Shown: in pieces, positions 45,110-53,752 of the stretch
Numbering within the stretch: position 1 is the first letter of the stretch
Layout: each line of letters starts with the position of its first letter
Program-made: the position numbers and the translations under genes
Assembly (NCBI RefSeq): GCF_012979535.1
Contig: NZ_CP053015.1
Coordinates: 496,001-560,000 of the forward strand
Origin: Sphingomonas lacunae
Lineage (GTDB): Bacteria; Pseudomonadota; Alphaproteobacteria; Sphingomonadales; Sphingomonadaceae
DNA: 64,000 nucleotides
Reading direction: 5' to 3'
Notes under the pieces: model-generated
Database searches by the model: none
What the model saw: only the letters and a program-made list of their open reading frames with translations
What the model was told of the DNA's origin: nothing

Positions 45110-45595
45110 ATGCCGACAACCGATTATCGCGCCATTCAGACCATGCTTGTCCGACAGGGGGGCCTGGTCTTGTTGCTGGGCTTTGTTGCCGGCTTTGGCT
45201 TTCTCTTCTTCCTCATCGGCGCCATCGAATTATGGCCGATTCCCGGCAAGATCGACTATCAACTGCCCGGTACGGTCAAGGCGTGGCGCATGTCGCACCT
45301 CGAAGGGGTGATGAATGGCCTGATGCTCTGGCTATTGGCTGCGGTGCTGCCGACCTTTGCCTTGCCCTTCGCGACCGCGCGACGCATCGCGCACATGCTG
45401 GTGGTCACCGCATGGACATTCCCCATCGCCTCATTATTCGATGCGTTCTTCCAGAACAGTCGCGGGCTGCGCTTTGGTGGTCCGGTAACCAACCTGATCC
45501 CCTTTTTCCTTTTTTATATTGGCATCATACTGCTCGTCTGGGCGGTGATAGAAATCATCATCAAGGTCGGTCGGGGCACGACCCCGACCGACTGA
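45110..45595 (+). CDS. four-helix membrane protein resembling styrene-oxide isomerase
   Basis: A 161-residue integral membrane protein, TM segments about 17-39, 66-86, 93-112 and 128-152. The arrangement AWRMSHLEGVMNG (58-70) then AWTF and NSRGLRFGG (116-124) parallels StyC (HSGPALNG and NRGLTFG), including the His63 that corresponds to the heme-ligand His of StyC. A heme-dependent epoxide-to-carbonyl (Meinwald) isomerase is an attractive but unproved assignment. It lies 23 bp after the di-iron protein gene. Confidence 0.85.
   Translation: MPTTDYRAIQTMLVRQGGLVLLLGFVAGFGFLFFLIGAIELWPIPGKIDYQLPGTVKAWRMSHLEGVMNGLMLWLLAAVLPTFALPFATARRIAHMLVVTAWTFPIASLFDAFFQNSRGLRFGGPVTNLIPFFLFYIGIILLVWAVIEIIIKVGRGTTPTD
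45566..45592 (+). terminator. hairpin at 3' end of the isomerase-like gene
   Basis: GTCGGTCGGGG-CACGA-CCCCGACCGAC, a perfect 11-bp stem with 5-base loop, overlapping the last codons of the gene. No T-run follows, so it may be a Rho-independent terminator without tail or an mRNA 3' stabiliser in front of the convergent peptidase gene. Confidence 0.5.
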
Positions 45596-45635
45596 TCCCG
45601 TCACACTGATGCAGCGGCCATCGACCCGCCCTGTC

Positions 45636-47105
45636 TTAGCGCGCGCCGGGATTGCGACGATAATTCAGGCTGGGCGGATTATCGCCCAGCAGCGACCGGT
45701 AAACGAAATCCGCACCGCGACGACGTTCCAGTTCGGCACGCGCCTCGGCCACCGCTTCGGGGCTCTGGAACAGGTCGGCAGCGGTCAGGGCCAGCACCTT
45801 GGCGGCCACATTGGCGCCAATCACACCAATGGTTGAACCGCTGGCCGCCACCGCCTGCCAGCTGTGCGCTGCTGTGCCCGGTGCCCATGTCGCCACGCCA
45901 AATCCGGCGGTCGGCGTCGTATAGCTGACATCGCCGACATCAGTGGAACCATAGTTGATCGCACCGCTTGAATAGGGCTGAATATCTGTCGTCGGGATTG
46001 TGGCACCGGCACCAAAGGTCGGGGTGATCTGGTCGATGAACCGCCGTTCGGTTTCTCCCCACACCGGCGGCCCGACCCTGCGCAAATTGGCATCGACCAT
46101 CCGCCCCAGCGTGTCATTGGGCAACAGGTCGAATGTGCCGCCGACCTGGGCAAAGCTCATCGTCGTGCCGGTACCCATGGCCGCACCGCGCGCGGCAGCC
46201 TGCACCCGCTCCATGATGTCGACCACCACCCGCTGATTGGGATGGCGCACATAATAATAAACCTCGGCGCTGGCGGGCACGACATTGGGGGCATTGCCGC
46301 CCTCGGTAATCACATAATGGATGCGCGCATCCTGCGGGACATGCTCTCGCATCATGTTGACCATGTAATTCAGCGCCTCGACCCCATCGAGCGCCGACCT
46401 GCCGCGTTCCGGCGCACCGGCCGCATGGGCTGACACACCCACAAAACGGAACTTGCCGCTGACATTGGCCAGTGCGGTGTTCTGTGCGGCGCTGTTCTGG
46501 TCATCCGGATGCCAGTGCAGCATCGCTGAAACATCGGCGGTCAGGCCGGCCCGCACCATGAATACCTTGCCCGAACCACCCTCTTCCGCGGGGGCGCCAA
46601 ACAGCCGGATTTCTCCGCTGACATTGTTGGCCTGCATCCAGTTGCGCGTCGCAATGGCGGCGGTCACCGATGCGGCACCGAACAGATTGTGGCCACACCC
46701 ATGGCCGGCATGGCCATCAGGCTCAACGGCCTGCGCCGGCTGCGCCTGCTGGCTGAGCCCGGGGAGCGCATCGAACTCGGCCATAATGCCAATTACCGGC
46801 CCGCCCTCACCCCGCCTGTAGCGGGCAACAAAGGCGGTCGGCATACCGGCGACACCGGCTTCGATGGTAAAACCCGCGGCCCGCAGACGCGCCTGCAACA
46901 GGGCGGAACTGCGCTCCTCCTGGAAGCCTACTTCGGCATAGTCCCAGATGGCGAGGGCGGTGCGCGACAATTCGGCATTCTGCCGGTCAACATCGGCCAA
47001 TATCTGGCTGCGTTGCGCATCATCGACCGGCCCGGCCCAAACCGGCGCGGTGAACATAAGGGCAATGACGGCGGTAGCGGTCGTGGCGACAGTGCGCAGC
47101 TTCAT
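45636..47105 (-). CDS. M20 family amidohydrolase, secreted (AbgB-like)
   Basis: A 489-residue enzyme with a signal peptide (MKLRTVATTATAVIALMF... to WAG). The M20D metal-binding segment is DGHAGHGCGHNLFGA; the catalytic AEEGGSGK (Glu-Glu) and the dimerisation domain follow. AbgB-type members hydrolyse p-aminobenzoyl-glutamate or N-acyl amino acids. The export signal implies periplasmic peptide or amide degradation. No operon partner. Confidence 0.93.
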   Translation of the reverse strand: MKLRTVATTATAVIALMFTAPVWAGPVDDAQRSQILADVDRQNAELSRTALAIWDYAEVGFQEERSSALLQARLRAAGFTIEAGVAGMPTAFVARYRRGEGGPVIGIMAEFDALPGLSQQAQPAQAVEPDGHAGHGCGHNLFGAASVTAAIATRNWMQANNVSGEIRLFGAPAEEGGSGKVFMVRAGLTADVSAMLHWHPDDQNSAAQNTALANVSGKFRFVGVSAHAAGAPERGRSALDGVEALNYMVNMMREHVPQDARIHYVITEGGNAPNVVPASAEVYYYVRHPNQRVVVDIMERVQAAARGAAMGTGTTMSFAQVGGTFDLLPNDTLGRMVDANLRRVGPPVWGETERRFIDQITPTFGAGATIPTTDIQPYSSGAINYGSTDVGDVSYTTPTAGFGVATWAPGTAAHSWQAVAASGSTIGVIGANVAAKVLALTAADLFQSPEAVAEARAELERRRGADFVYRSLLGDNPPSLNYRRNPGAR

Positions 47106-47334
47106 CGGTTCGGGTTCCAATCTGGCGTAGTTCAACAAAGGCAATACACAGTGGCGCGCAATTGCCTTGTTGAAAAGCCCCGGATTCGGCGCATGCAGCA
47201 CATTCTGCATGCCGTCGGGCATGCACGCCCCCAGTTCGTATCCATAATGTTGATTTCATTGCATAAAAAACGGTCTTTGCATCAAGTTTGGAACCCCCTT
47301 ATGGTCCGCAAACCCGCTCTAACTGGCCATACAC

Positions 47335-47772
47335 ATGACCCATTATCTGCACAGCATGATCCGCGTCACCGACCCCGAATCCACGGTGAAATTCTTCAAC
47401 CTCATCGGCCTCGAAGAAGTCCGCCGCTTTGACAGCGAAAAGGGCCGCTTCACGCTGATTTTCCTCGCCGCCCCGGGCCAGGCCGGCGTCGCAGAGGTTG
47501 AACTCACCTATAACTGGCCCCCTCAAGATGGCAGTGCGGCCGAAACATATACCGGCGGCCGCAATTTCGGCCACTTGGCCTATCGGGTCGATAATATATA
47601 CGACACTTGCCAGCGCCTGATGAACGCCGGCGTCACCATCAACCGCCCCCCGCGCGACGGCCACATGGCTTTCGTTCGCTCCCCCGACGGCATCTCGGTC
47701 GAACTGCTGCAGGACGGTTATCTGGACCCTTGCGAACCCTGGGCTTCGATGCCCAACGTCGGCGAATGGTAA
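47335..47772 (+). CDS. gloA: lactoylglutathione lyase (glyoxalase I)
   Basis: A 145-residue VOC-fold metalloenzyme. It isomerises the hemithioacetal of methylglyoxal and glutathione to S-lactoylglutathione. Likely metal ligands are His6 (HSMIRVTD), Glu in VELTYN, His in NFGHLAY and Glu in SVELLQ. The family length fits bacterial GloA. Only 4 bp separate it from the glyoxalase II gene, so both detoxification steps are encoded together. The gap upstream (47106-47334) holds TTGCAT-N16-TTATGG as a weak promoter. Confidence 0.95.
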   Translation: MTHYLHSMIRVTDPESTVKFFNLIGLEEVRRFDSEKGRFTLIFLAAPGQAGVAEVELTYNWPPQDGSAAETYTGGRNFGHLAYRVDNIYDTCQRLMNAGVTINRPPRDGHMAFVRSPDGISVELLQDGYLDPCEPWASMPNVGEW

Positions 47773-47776
47773 CGCC

Positions 47777-48502
47777 ATGCCAATCATAGTCGCTCGAGTG
47801 CCCGTCCTCTCGGACAATTATGTCTGGCTGGCTCATGATGACGCGAGCAAAGAAACCGCTGCCATCGATCCCGCCGTTTCGGATCCTGTGTTAGCTGCCG
47901 CCGCAGAACGCGGCTGGACGATAACTCAGATATGGAACACCCACTGGCATCCTGACCACACAGGTGGAAATGCTGCAATCAAGTCTGCGACACAGTGCAC
48001 CATAGTCGGCCCGGCAGCAGAAGCAGAGCGAATCCCGACGCTCGACCGCCTTGTGGATGAAGGCGACCGCGTTCAACTCGGCTCAATCAACTTCGATGTT
48101 TATGCCGTCCCCGCACACACTGCTGGACATATTGCATATTACAGCCTCGATTCGGCCACCTTGTTCATCGGAGATACGCTTTTCGCCATGGGCTGCGGAC
48201 GCCTCTTCGAAGGCACGGCCGATCAGATGTTCCGGAACATGCAACGATTGTCACAACTGCCACCGTTCACAAATGTCTACTGCGCACATGAGTATACGCT
48301 GTCAAATGCGCGCTGGGCAGTTACCGCAGAACCGGGCAACGAAGCCCTGCTTGATCGATTTGCTAGAGTTTCCGCGATGCGAGATCACGGTGAACCGACC
48401 GTCCCGACAACCATCGCGGATGAGCTTGCCACCAATCCATTTCTTCGCGCCCGTGATGCTAAACATCTGGCGGAGCTTCGGGCCTCGAAGGACGCTTTCT
48501 AG
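47777..48502 (+). CDS. gloB: hydroxyacylglutathione hydrolase (glyoxalase II)
   Basis: A 241-residue metallo-beta-lactamase-fold thioesterase with THWHPDHTGGN, PAHTAGH, FIGDTLF and CAHEYT, the complete binuclear ligand set of glyoxalase II. It hydrolyses S-lactoylglutathione to lactate and glutathione. Second gene of the glyoxalase operon. Codon use looks noticeably less GC-biased than in gloA just before it. Confidence 0.96.
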   Translation: MPIIVARVPVLSDNYVWLAHDDASKETAAIDPAVSDPVLAAAAERGWTITQIWNTHWHPDHTGGNAAIKSATQCTIVGPAAEAERIPTLDRLVDEGDRVQLGSINFDVYAVPAHTAGHIAYYSLDSATLFIGDTLFAMGCGRLFEGTADQMFRNMQRLSQLPPFTNVYCAHEYTLSNARWAVTAEPGNEALLDRFARVSAMRDHGEPTVPTTIADELATNPFLRARDAKHLAELRASKDAF

Positions 48503-48589
48503 CTTGGCATTGGCATGGTATAAAGGTGCCATGTCGAACGATGGGCGGATCAACCGATGCTCAAACAGACCAAGCCATTGGAGGTTTCC

Positions 48590-49018
48590 ATGCTTCGCCC
48601 ATTTGCAATGCGTGCTTTAGTGATTTCATCGGCTGCACTTCTGGGAGCTTGCGCCCCCATAGCCCGAACTAACGCGGAGGCCCTGACGCCAGACCAACTG
48701 GCCCTTCTTGACCGGAACCTGTCAGGCAAAGTCGCAGGAGAGCCGGTGTCTTGCATCAACAATCTGAGTGCTGACCAGACCATTCGCGTGAGCGACAATA
48801 TATTGCTTTATAGGGTCTCGGGGCGTCTCGTTTACAAAAATGAGCTGCGAGGAGGTTGTCCTGGCCTTGCTCGGGACAATGATGTCATCGTTAGCGAAGT
48901 CCGGGGTTCGGGCCCATGTCGCGGTGACATCATTCATTTGGTTGACCGCACCACCGGCATTCGAGGTCCGAGTTGTGTGTTGGGCGATTTCACGCCTTAT
49001 CGTGCACCGCCAGGTTAA
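48590..49018 (+). CDS. putative lipoprotein of unknown function
   Basis: A 142-residue protein. N-terminal hydrophobic stretch ending in the lipobox LLGAC (MRALVISSAALLGAC), so predicted to be lipid-anchored in the cell envelope. The mature part has four more Cys residues, possibly two disulfides, and no recognised domain. GGAGG 5 bp before ATG 48590; ATG 48608 is an alternative. Stands alone between gloB and the reverse-strand synthetase. Confidence 0.75.
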   Translation: MLRPFAMRALVISSAALLGACAPIARTNAEALTPDQLALLDRNLSGKVAGEPVSCINNLSADQTIRVSDNILLYRVSGRLVYKNELRGGCPGLARDNDVIVSEVRGSGPCRGDIIHLVDRTTGIRGPSCVLGDFTPYRAPPG

Positions 49019-49060
49019 CATTGAGCATGGGAGAGGCTGTAAGGCACTCTGAAAACCCGA

Positions 49061-50896
49061 TCACGCTCGATACATCGATGCGATACGCTCCGAATATACT
49101 TTGTTCAGGACATGACGCCGTATTTTGAGGCTGGGTGTCATTTGCTCGTTCTCAATTGCGAATGGTTCGTCAGCAAATTCGAACTTACGGACCTTTTCGA
49201 TCACGGAGAGCTGTTGATTTACCCGATCAACTGCCGCCCTGATCGCTGTGCGGAATGCATCATGCTGCTGAAGCAATGCCATGTCGGTGGGCAATCCGGC
49301 AGACTTCGCCCATTCCAAAGCCCACTCAGGATCGGGCACAATGATGGCAACCAGATGCGGTCTTTTGTCACCATGAACCATGGCCTGTTGGATTTCGGGC
49401 TGCAATGTCAACATTCCTTCCACCCTTTGGGGTGAAACATTATCGCCCTTGTCGTTGACGATGATGTCCTTCTTGCGATCGGTTATGACGATGCGACCCT
49501 TCTCATCAATATGGCCGATGTCACCAGTCAGCAACCAGCCGTCAACCAGCACACGCGCTGTCTCCGCTTCATTCCGCCAATAGCCGTGCATCACCAATTC
49601 ACCACGGACACAAATCTCGCCATCAGGAGCAATGCGCACTTCCGTATTTTTCAGTGGCGGACCCACCGTGTCCATTTTGAGCCCTACTCTTGGGCGGTTG
49701 CAACTAATCACTGGCCCGGCCTCTGTTTGTCCGTAGCCCTGCAAAAGGGTCATGCCGAGGGATTGGAAAAACACGCCAATTTCGGGGTTCAGTGGCGCAC
49801 CGCCTGCAACCATTGCCTTCATTCGGCCGCCAAAGCGCTGGGCAATCTTGGGTCTAAACAGCCGATCAACCACGATGTTCATGGGGCGATCCAGCAGCGA
49901 GAGACCTTGTTGATACTCTTTGGCACCGAGCTTAAGCGCCTGACTCAGCAAGAAGTTTGCCGCTTTGCCCTGCTTCTCAACTGCCTTGAGCATGCGCGCG
50001 CGGATCACCTCAAACAGGCGGGGCACCACGACCATAATCGTCGGTCGCACTTCCTCAATGTTGGAAACCAGCTTTTCCAGCCCCTCAGCATAAAAAATCT
50101 GTGCCCCAACGCCTATCGGCAGATACTGACCTCCGGTATGCTCATAAGCATGGCTCAACGGCAAAAAGGAGAGGAAAACTTCATCTCCCAAGCCAAAATC
50201 CTGATCAAGGATTTCCGCCGCGCCTTCGACATTATGCAAAATGGCGCCATGGTGCTGCTGGACACCTCGCGGAGCGCCACCTGTACCGGAAGTGTAGATG
50301 AGGCAGGCCAGGTCGCCACGCCGAACGGTACGCGCACGCTCAACAGCTTCTGCAACTTTGCCTTCGCCGTCCCGAACCAGATCGGACCAGTCGATCAAAC
50401 GGACATCGCCCTGTTGCGCTGTCCGCAATTCTTCCATGACCACGACAAATTCGACATTCGCCCGCAGAGCCGCTGGCATTACAGACCGCGCTAGCTTAGC
50501 CGTTGAGACGATGACAGCTCGCGCGCCGCTATTATCGAGAATATGTTGATGGTCGCGCTCCGTATTCGTTGTGTATGTTGGCACGGTAACGCAACCCGCA
50601 GCCATGATGCCAATGTCGGCGATCAACCACTCCGGCCGATTTTCGGAAACCAATACCACACGGTCGCCGTCGTTAAGGCCTAGTTTGATTAGAGAGTCTG
50701 ACAGAGCGGCAACTTGTCCCGCAACTTCCCGCCAACTCAGCGTAACCCATTCCCTACCCACTTTGCGTCCCAGAAAGGGAGCGTCACCACCTTCATTTGC
50801 GCGCGTAAAAAAGAGCGACACAAGGTTGGGGAAACCGTCGATTTGCTTTGGCTTGCTGATGTCTCTCTCTAATCTTGACCTGGGATTTTGTGCCAA
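49061..50896 (-). CDS. long-chain acyl-CoA synthetase (AMP-dependent)
   Basis: A 611-residue ANL enzyme of the long-chain (FadD15/ACSL-like) type: P-loop IYTSGTGGAPRG, GYGQTEAGPVIS, hinge ITDRKKDIIVNDKGDN and C-terminal SLKIRRHVLN. It activates fatty acids to acyl-CoA with ATP. The P-loop reads SGTGG where SGTTG is usual. It is not part of the catabolic island; the ggt gene lies upstream on the same strand after an 18-bp gap. Confidence 0.93.
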   Translation of the reverse strand: MAQNPRSRLERDISKPKQIDGFPNLVSLFFTRANEGGDAPFLGRKVGREWVTLSWREVAGQVAALSDSLIKLGLNDGDRVVLVSENRPEWLIADIGIMAAGCVTVPTYTTNTERDHQHILDNSGARAVIVSTAKLARSVMPAALRANVEFVVVMEELRTAQQGDVRLIDWSDLVRDGEGKVAEAVERARTVRRGDLACLIYTSGTGGAPRGVQQHHGAILHNVEGAAEILDQDFGLGDEVFLSFLPLSHAYEHTGGQYLPIGVGAQIFYAEGLEKLVSNIEEVRPTIMVVVPRLFEVIRARMLKAVEKQGKAANFLLSQALKLGAKEYQQGLSLLDRPMNIVVDRLFRPKIAQRFGGRMKAMVAGGAPLNPEIGVFFQSLGMTLLQGYGQTEAGPVISCNRPRVGLKMDTVGPPLKNTEVRIAPDGEICVRGELVMHGYWRNEAETARVLVDGWLLTGDIGHIDEKGRIVITDRKKDIIVNDKGDNVSPQRVEGMLTLQPEIQQAMVHGDKRPHLVAIIVPDPEWALEWAKSAGLPTDMALLQQHDAFRTAIRAAVDRVNQQLSVIEKVRKFEFADEPFAIENEQMTPSLKIRRHVLNKVYSERIASMYRA

Positions 50897-50914
50897 TAGT
50901 CCGGTAATTCCGGA

Positions 50915-52705
50915 TCAGCGTGTCGTTGAGGGGGCAATCGATGTGCTAGTCAAATCACCTGCCGCCGCTTCGACCACTACTGCACCGAGGCTGCGGGGGT
51001 CCGCAGCTCCAACCCATCCACTGCCTTCTGCATTCCATTGAAGTGCATTGACCTTTGAATTGAGGACGGTGGTCAGAACGGGTCGTCCAAAGCGAGCAAG
51101 TTGCGGCCCCAAGCGGCTTCCCAATCCGGTATTCTCGATGATGTCACCATCGCCCGCCATGTAGAGATTGGGCAAAGCTATCGCCTGATCTACAGGCAAG
51201 CCAAAATCGAGCACACCAATCAGGGTCTTGGCAACATGCATGATTATCCTGGGACCACCAGCGGAACCCAGTGCCAACACGACACGCCCGTCTGCATCGT
51301 AAACAATGGTTGGCGCCATGGACGAACGTGGTCGTTTGCCCGGTTCTACGCGGTTGGCAACCGGGGCGCCGTCCCGTTCAGGTTCCATGCTAAAATCGGT
51401 CAGCTCATTGTTAAGGACCATTCCGCGTGCGATAAGCTGGCTGCCAAAAATGCCTTCAACTGTCGACGTCATGCTGGCAACATTACCGACGCGGTCAACC
51501 GAGACAAAATGGCTGGTGGATGACACCTCGCCACCCGCCGCCCGGGTCCGGCGGACGGCCCCTGGTGGCACACCCGGCGCATAATTGTTAGCGGCGGAAA
51601 ATGGAGATATCAAACGGGCGCGCTGCGCGAGATAGGTTTCATCAATCAAACCCGCCGTCGGAACCTCAACGAAGTCGGGGTCACCCACATAGGCATCCCG
51701 ATCTGCATAAGCCAAATGCATGGCCTCAGACAGAAGGTGCCAACTCATCGGATTTTCCGGCCCCATGGCCCTCAGGTCAAAACCTTCAAGCATTCCCAAG
51801 ATGGCGAACACCGTCGTGCCGCCTGAAGATGGCGGGCCCATGCCGCAAATGCGGTAAACCCGATATTGAAAGCACAGCGGATCTCGAGCAGTGGCACGAT
51901 AGGCCGCCAAGTCAGACATGGTCATATCACCGGGATTAGCGGCAGCTGTCGTGGTAGCTGCCACGATGGCGCGGGCCGTCTCGCCAGTGTAAAAGGCATC
52001 GGGACCGCGCGAGGCAACATCTCGCAACAGAGCGGCCATTTGCGGGTTGCGGATGCGATCACCGCGACGAGCAGGACGGCCATTGAGCGAAAACTGGGTA
52101 CGGGTTTCGGGGAAGCTGTCCCAATGCGGGTTGCTTTGTTCGATGGCTGTCGCGAGCCAGCGATTCACCTCGAAGCCCTCGTCGGCGAGGCGAATGGCGG
52201 GCGCAAAGAGTTGCGCCCAACTGACCCGGCCATAACGGCGATGCACCTCGGCGGCGAGCCGGATGTTCCCCGGAACACCAACCGAACGCCCGCCGGGAAC
52301 CGCAGCGCGCATTGGCATCGGGTTGCCGTCAGCGCCAATGAAACGATCGGGGCGCGCGGCGGCGGGAGCGCGTTCGCGACCGTCGATCGTTATCGTTTGG
52401 CCGGACGCTGCGTCATGGTAGACGAAAAAGCCGCCACCGCCGATACCGGAGGATTGCGGTTCGACGACGCTGAGCGCGATCATCGTGGCCATGGCGGCGT
52501 CGGCGGCAGTGCCGCCTTGCGCGAGCATCTCGCGACCGGCTTCACTGGCGCGAATATCAGCAGAGGAGACGAGACCGCCCGCTTCAACCTGCGCGCGCTG
52601 TTCGGTGCCGGGGTCGGCGGTGATCCGCTGGATGACGTCCTGAGCCGCCAGCGGCGTGGCGGTCAGCAGGGCGGTGGCGGCTAGCAGCAGGAATTTTGCA
52701 GTCAT
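50915..52705 (-). CDS. ggt: gamma-glutamyltransferase, periplasmic
   Basis: A 596-residue Ntn-hydrolase precursor with signal peptide (cleavage about AAQ, residue 22). Autoprocessing and catalysis depend on the Thr in SSTSHFVSVD. The donor-site motif GSAGGPRI and the RERAPA segment binding the gamma-glutamyl carboxylate are present. It cleaves glutathione and transfers the gamma-glutamyl group. The 5' part (52.0-52.7 kb) is strongly GC-rich in third positions while the 3' part is less so, suggesting recombination inside the gene. Confidence 0.95.
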   Translation of the reverse strand: MTAKFLLLAATALLTATPLAAQDVIQRITADPGTEQRAQVEAGGLVSSADIRASEAGREMLAQGGTAADAAMATMIALSVVEPQSSGIGGGGFFVYHDAASGQTITIDGRERAPAAARPDRFIGADGNPMPMRAAVPGGRSVGVPGNIRLAAEVHRRYGRVSWAQLFAPAIRLADEGFEVNRWLATAIEQSNPHWDSFPETRTQFSLNGRPARRGDRIRNPQMAALLRDVASRGPDAFYTGETARAIVAATTTAAANPGDMTMSDLAAYRATARDPLCFQYRVYRICGMGPPSSGGTTVFAILGMLEGFDLRAMGPENPMSWHLLSEAMHLAYADRDAYVGDPDFVEVPTAGLIDETYLAQRARLISPFSAANNYAPGVPPGAVRRTRAAGGEVSSTSHFVSVDRVGNVASMTSTVEGIFGSQLIARGMVLNNELTDFSMEPERDGAPVANRVEPGKRPRSSMAPTIVYDADGRVVLALGSAGGPRIIMHVAKTLIGVLDFGLPVDQAIALPNLYMAGDGDIIENTGLGSRLGPQLARFGRPVLTTVLNSKVNALQWNAEGSGWVGAADPRSLGAVVVEAAAGDLTSTSIAPSTTR

Positions 52706-52829
52706 GCGCCGGAAACTAGCTGCTTGGCTTTCAGGGTCAATGGCCGGCGGCAGATAGAGGGCAAGCTAGAGCGACCAACGGCCCTCTACCCACCCTCTAT
52801 AAACCAGACAAACTATTGATTTATAATGC

Positions 52830-53672
52830 TTACGAAGGTTGCGGCACCATCGCCTGCAGAGCATCGAACATGCCCGGTGCTTCAGGATCCCAACTGTGGC
52901 GCGGACCGATGGTTATGCCGCCATCAACAACCATGTGAGTGCCCGTGATAAAGCCTGCTTCAGGGCTGGCGAGGAACATGACCATCGCCGCGATGTCAGC
53001 GGGCTGGCCACCCCGCGCGACAGGTTGTGCCTGATCAGCCATGGAGAAGACGACCTGCTTGGCAGCCTCCACATGCTCTTCCGGAATTTCGAGCGCGCTG
53101 GTGAAGATGTTGGTCTTGATGAAGCCGGGACAGATCGCATTGACCCGAATGCCGTATTTGGCGAGGTCCGCGGCCGCCATCTTGGACAGGTGCAAGACGC
53201 CGACCTTGGCCACGGCATAAGCAGTCGGCGAATAGCCAGTGCCGAGCGCGGCAATGCTGGCTGTGTTGACGAAGGACGCGCCGGGCCGCCCCTTCATGTG
53301 CGGCACGGCATAGCGGATGCCCATCGCCACCGAACGCAGCAACAAGTCCATCGTCCCGTCCCAGCCCTCTGCGTCAATCTCGTCAATCGGTTCGCGCGCG
53401 CCGGCGGCGCCAGCATTGTTGAAAACAACATCAATCCCGCCAGTGTCGGCCGCCGCACGGTCCATCAGCGCCTTGATCTGTGCAACGTCGGTGACGTCAC
53501 AAGGAACAAAGCGGACATCACCGTTGGTTTCGGCGACGAGCGATTCCCCGCCCGCAACATCCCGGTCAGCGGCATAAACAATGGCACCTTCCGCCGCGAA
53601 TTTGAGCACGGTTTCCCGGCCAATGCCCGAAGCCGCACCCGTGATGACGACCGTTTTCCCTGCGAATCTCAC
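52830..53672 (-). CDS. SDR family oxidoreductase
   Basis: A 280-residue SDR: ITGAASGIGRET, NNAG, NTASIAA...YAVAK and a C-terminal extension of about 20 residues beyond the usual end (HSWDPEAPGMFDALQ). Substrate unknown. It is preceded at 19 bp by a perfect palindrome, so it is individually regulated rather than read through from the MFS gene. Confidence 0.92.
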   Translation of the reverse strand: MRFAGKTVVITGAASGIGRETVLKFAAEGAIVYAADRDVAGGESLVAETNGDVRFVPCDVTDVAQIKALMDRAAADTGGIDVVFNNAGAAGAREPIDEIDAEGWDGTMDLLLRSVAMGIRYAVPHMKGRPGASFVNTASIAALGTGYSPTAYAVAKVGVLHLSKMAAADLAKYGIRVNAICPGFIKTNIFTSALEIPEEHVEAAKQVVFSMADQAQPVARGGQPADIAAMVMFLASPEAGFITGTHMVVDGGITIGPRHSWDPEAPGMFDALQAMVPQPS

Positions 53673-53690
53673 ACGCTCTCTCCCCTATAT

Positions 53691-53710
53691 TCTAGTGTGA
53701 TTACACTAGA
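53691..53710. promoter_or_regulatory. TCTAGTGT-N4-ACACTAGA operator
   Basis: Perfect 8-bp inverted repeat with 4-bp spacer, 18 bp upstream of the SDR start codon and downstream of the MFS stop side. The shape is typical of a TetR-family operator. No matching regulator gene is adjacent, so control in trans is likely. Confidence 0.68.
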
Positions 53711-53752
53711 GTCGAGAGGGGCCGTGTCAACGGGCTGGCACAGCAAGTCGCT

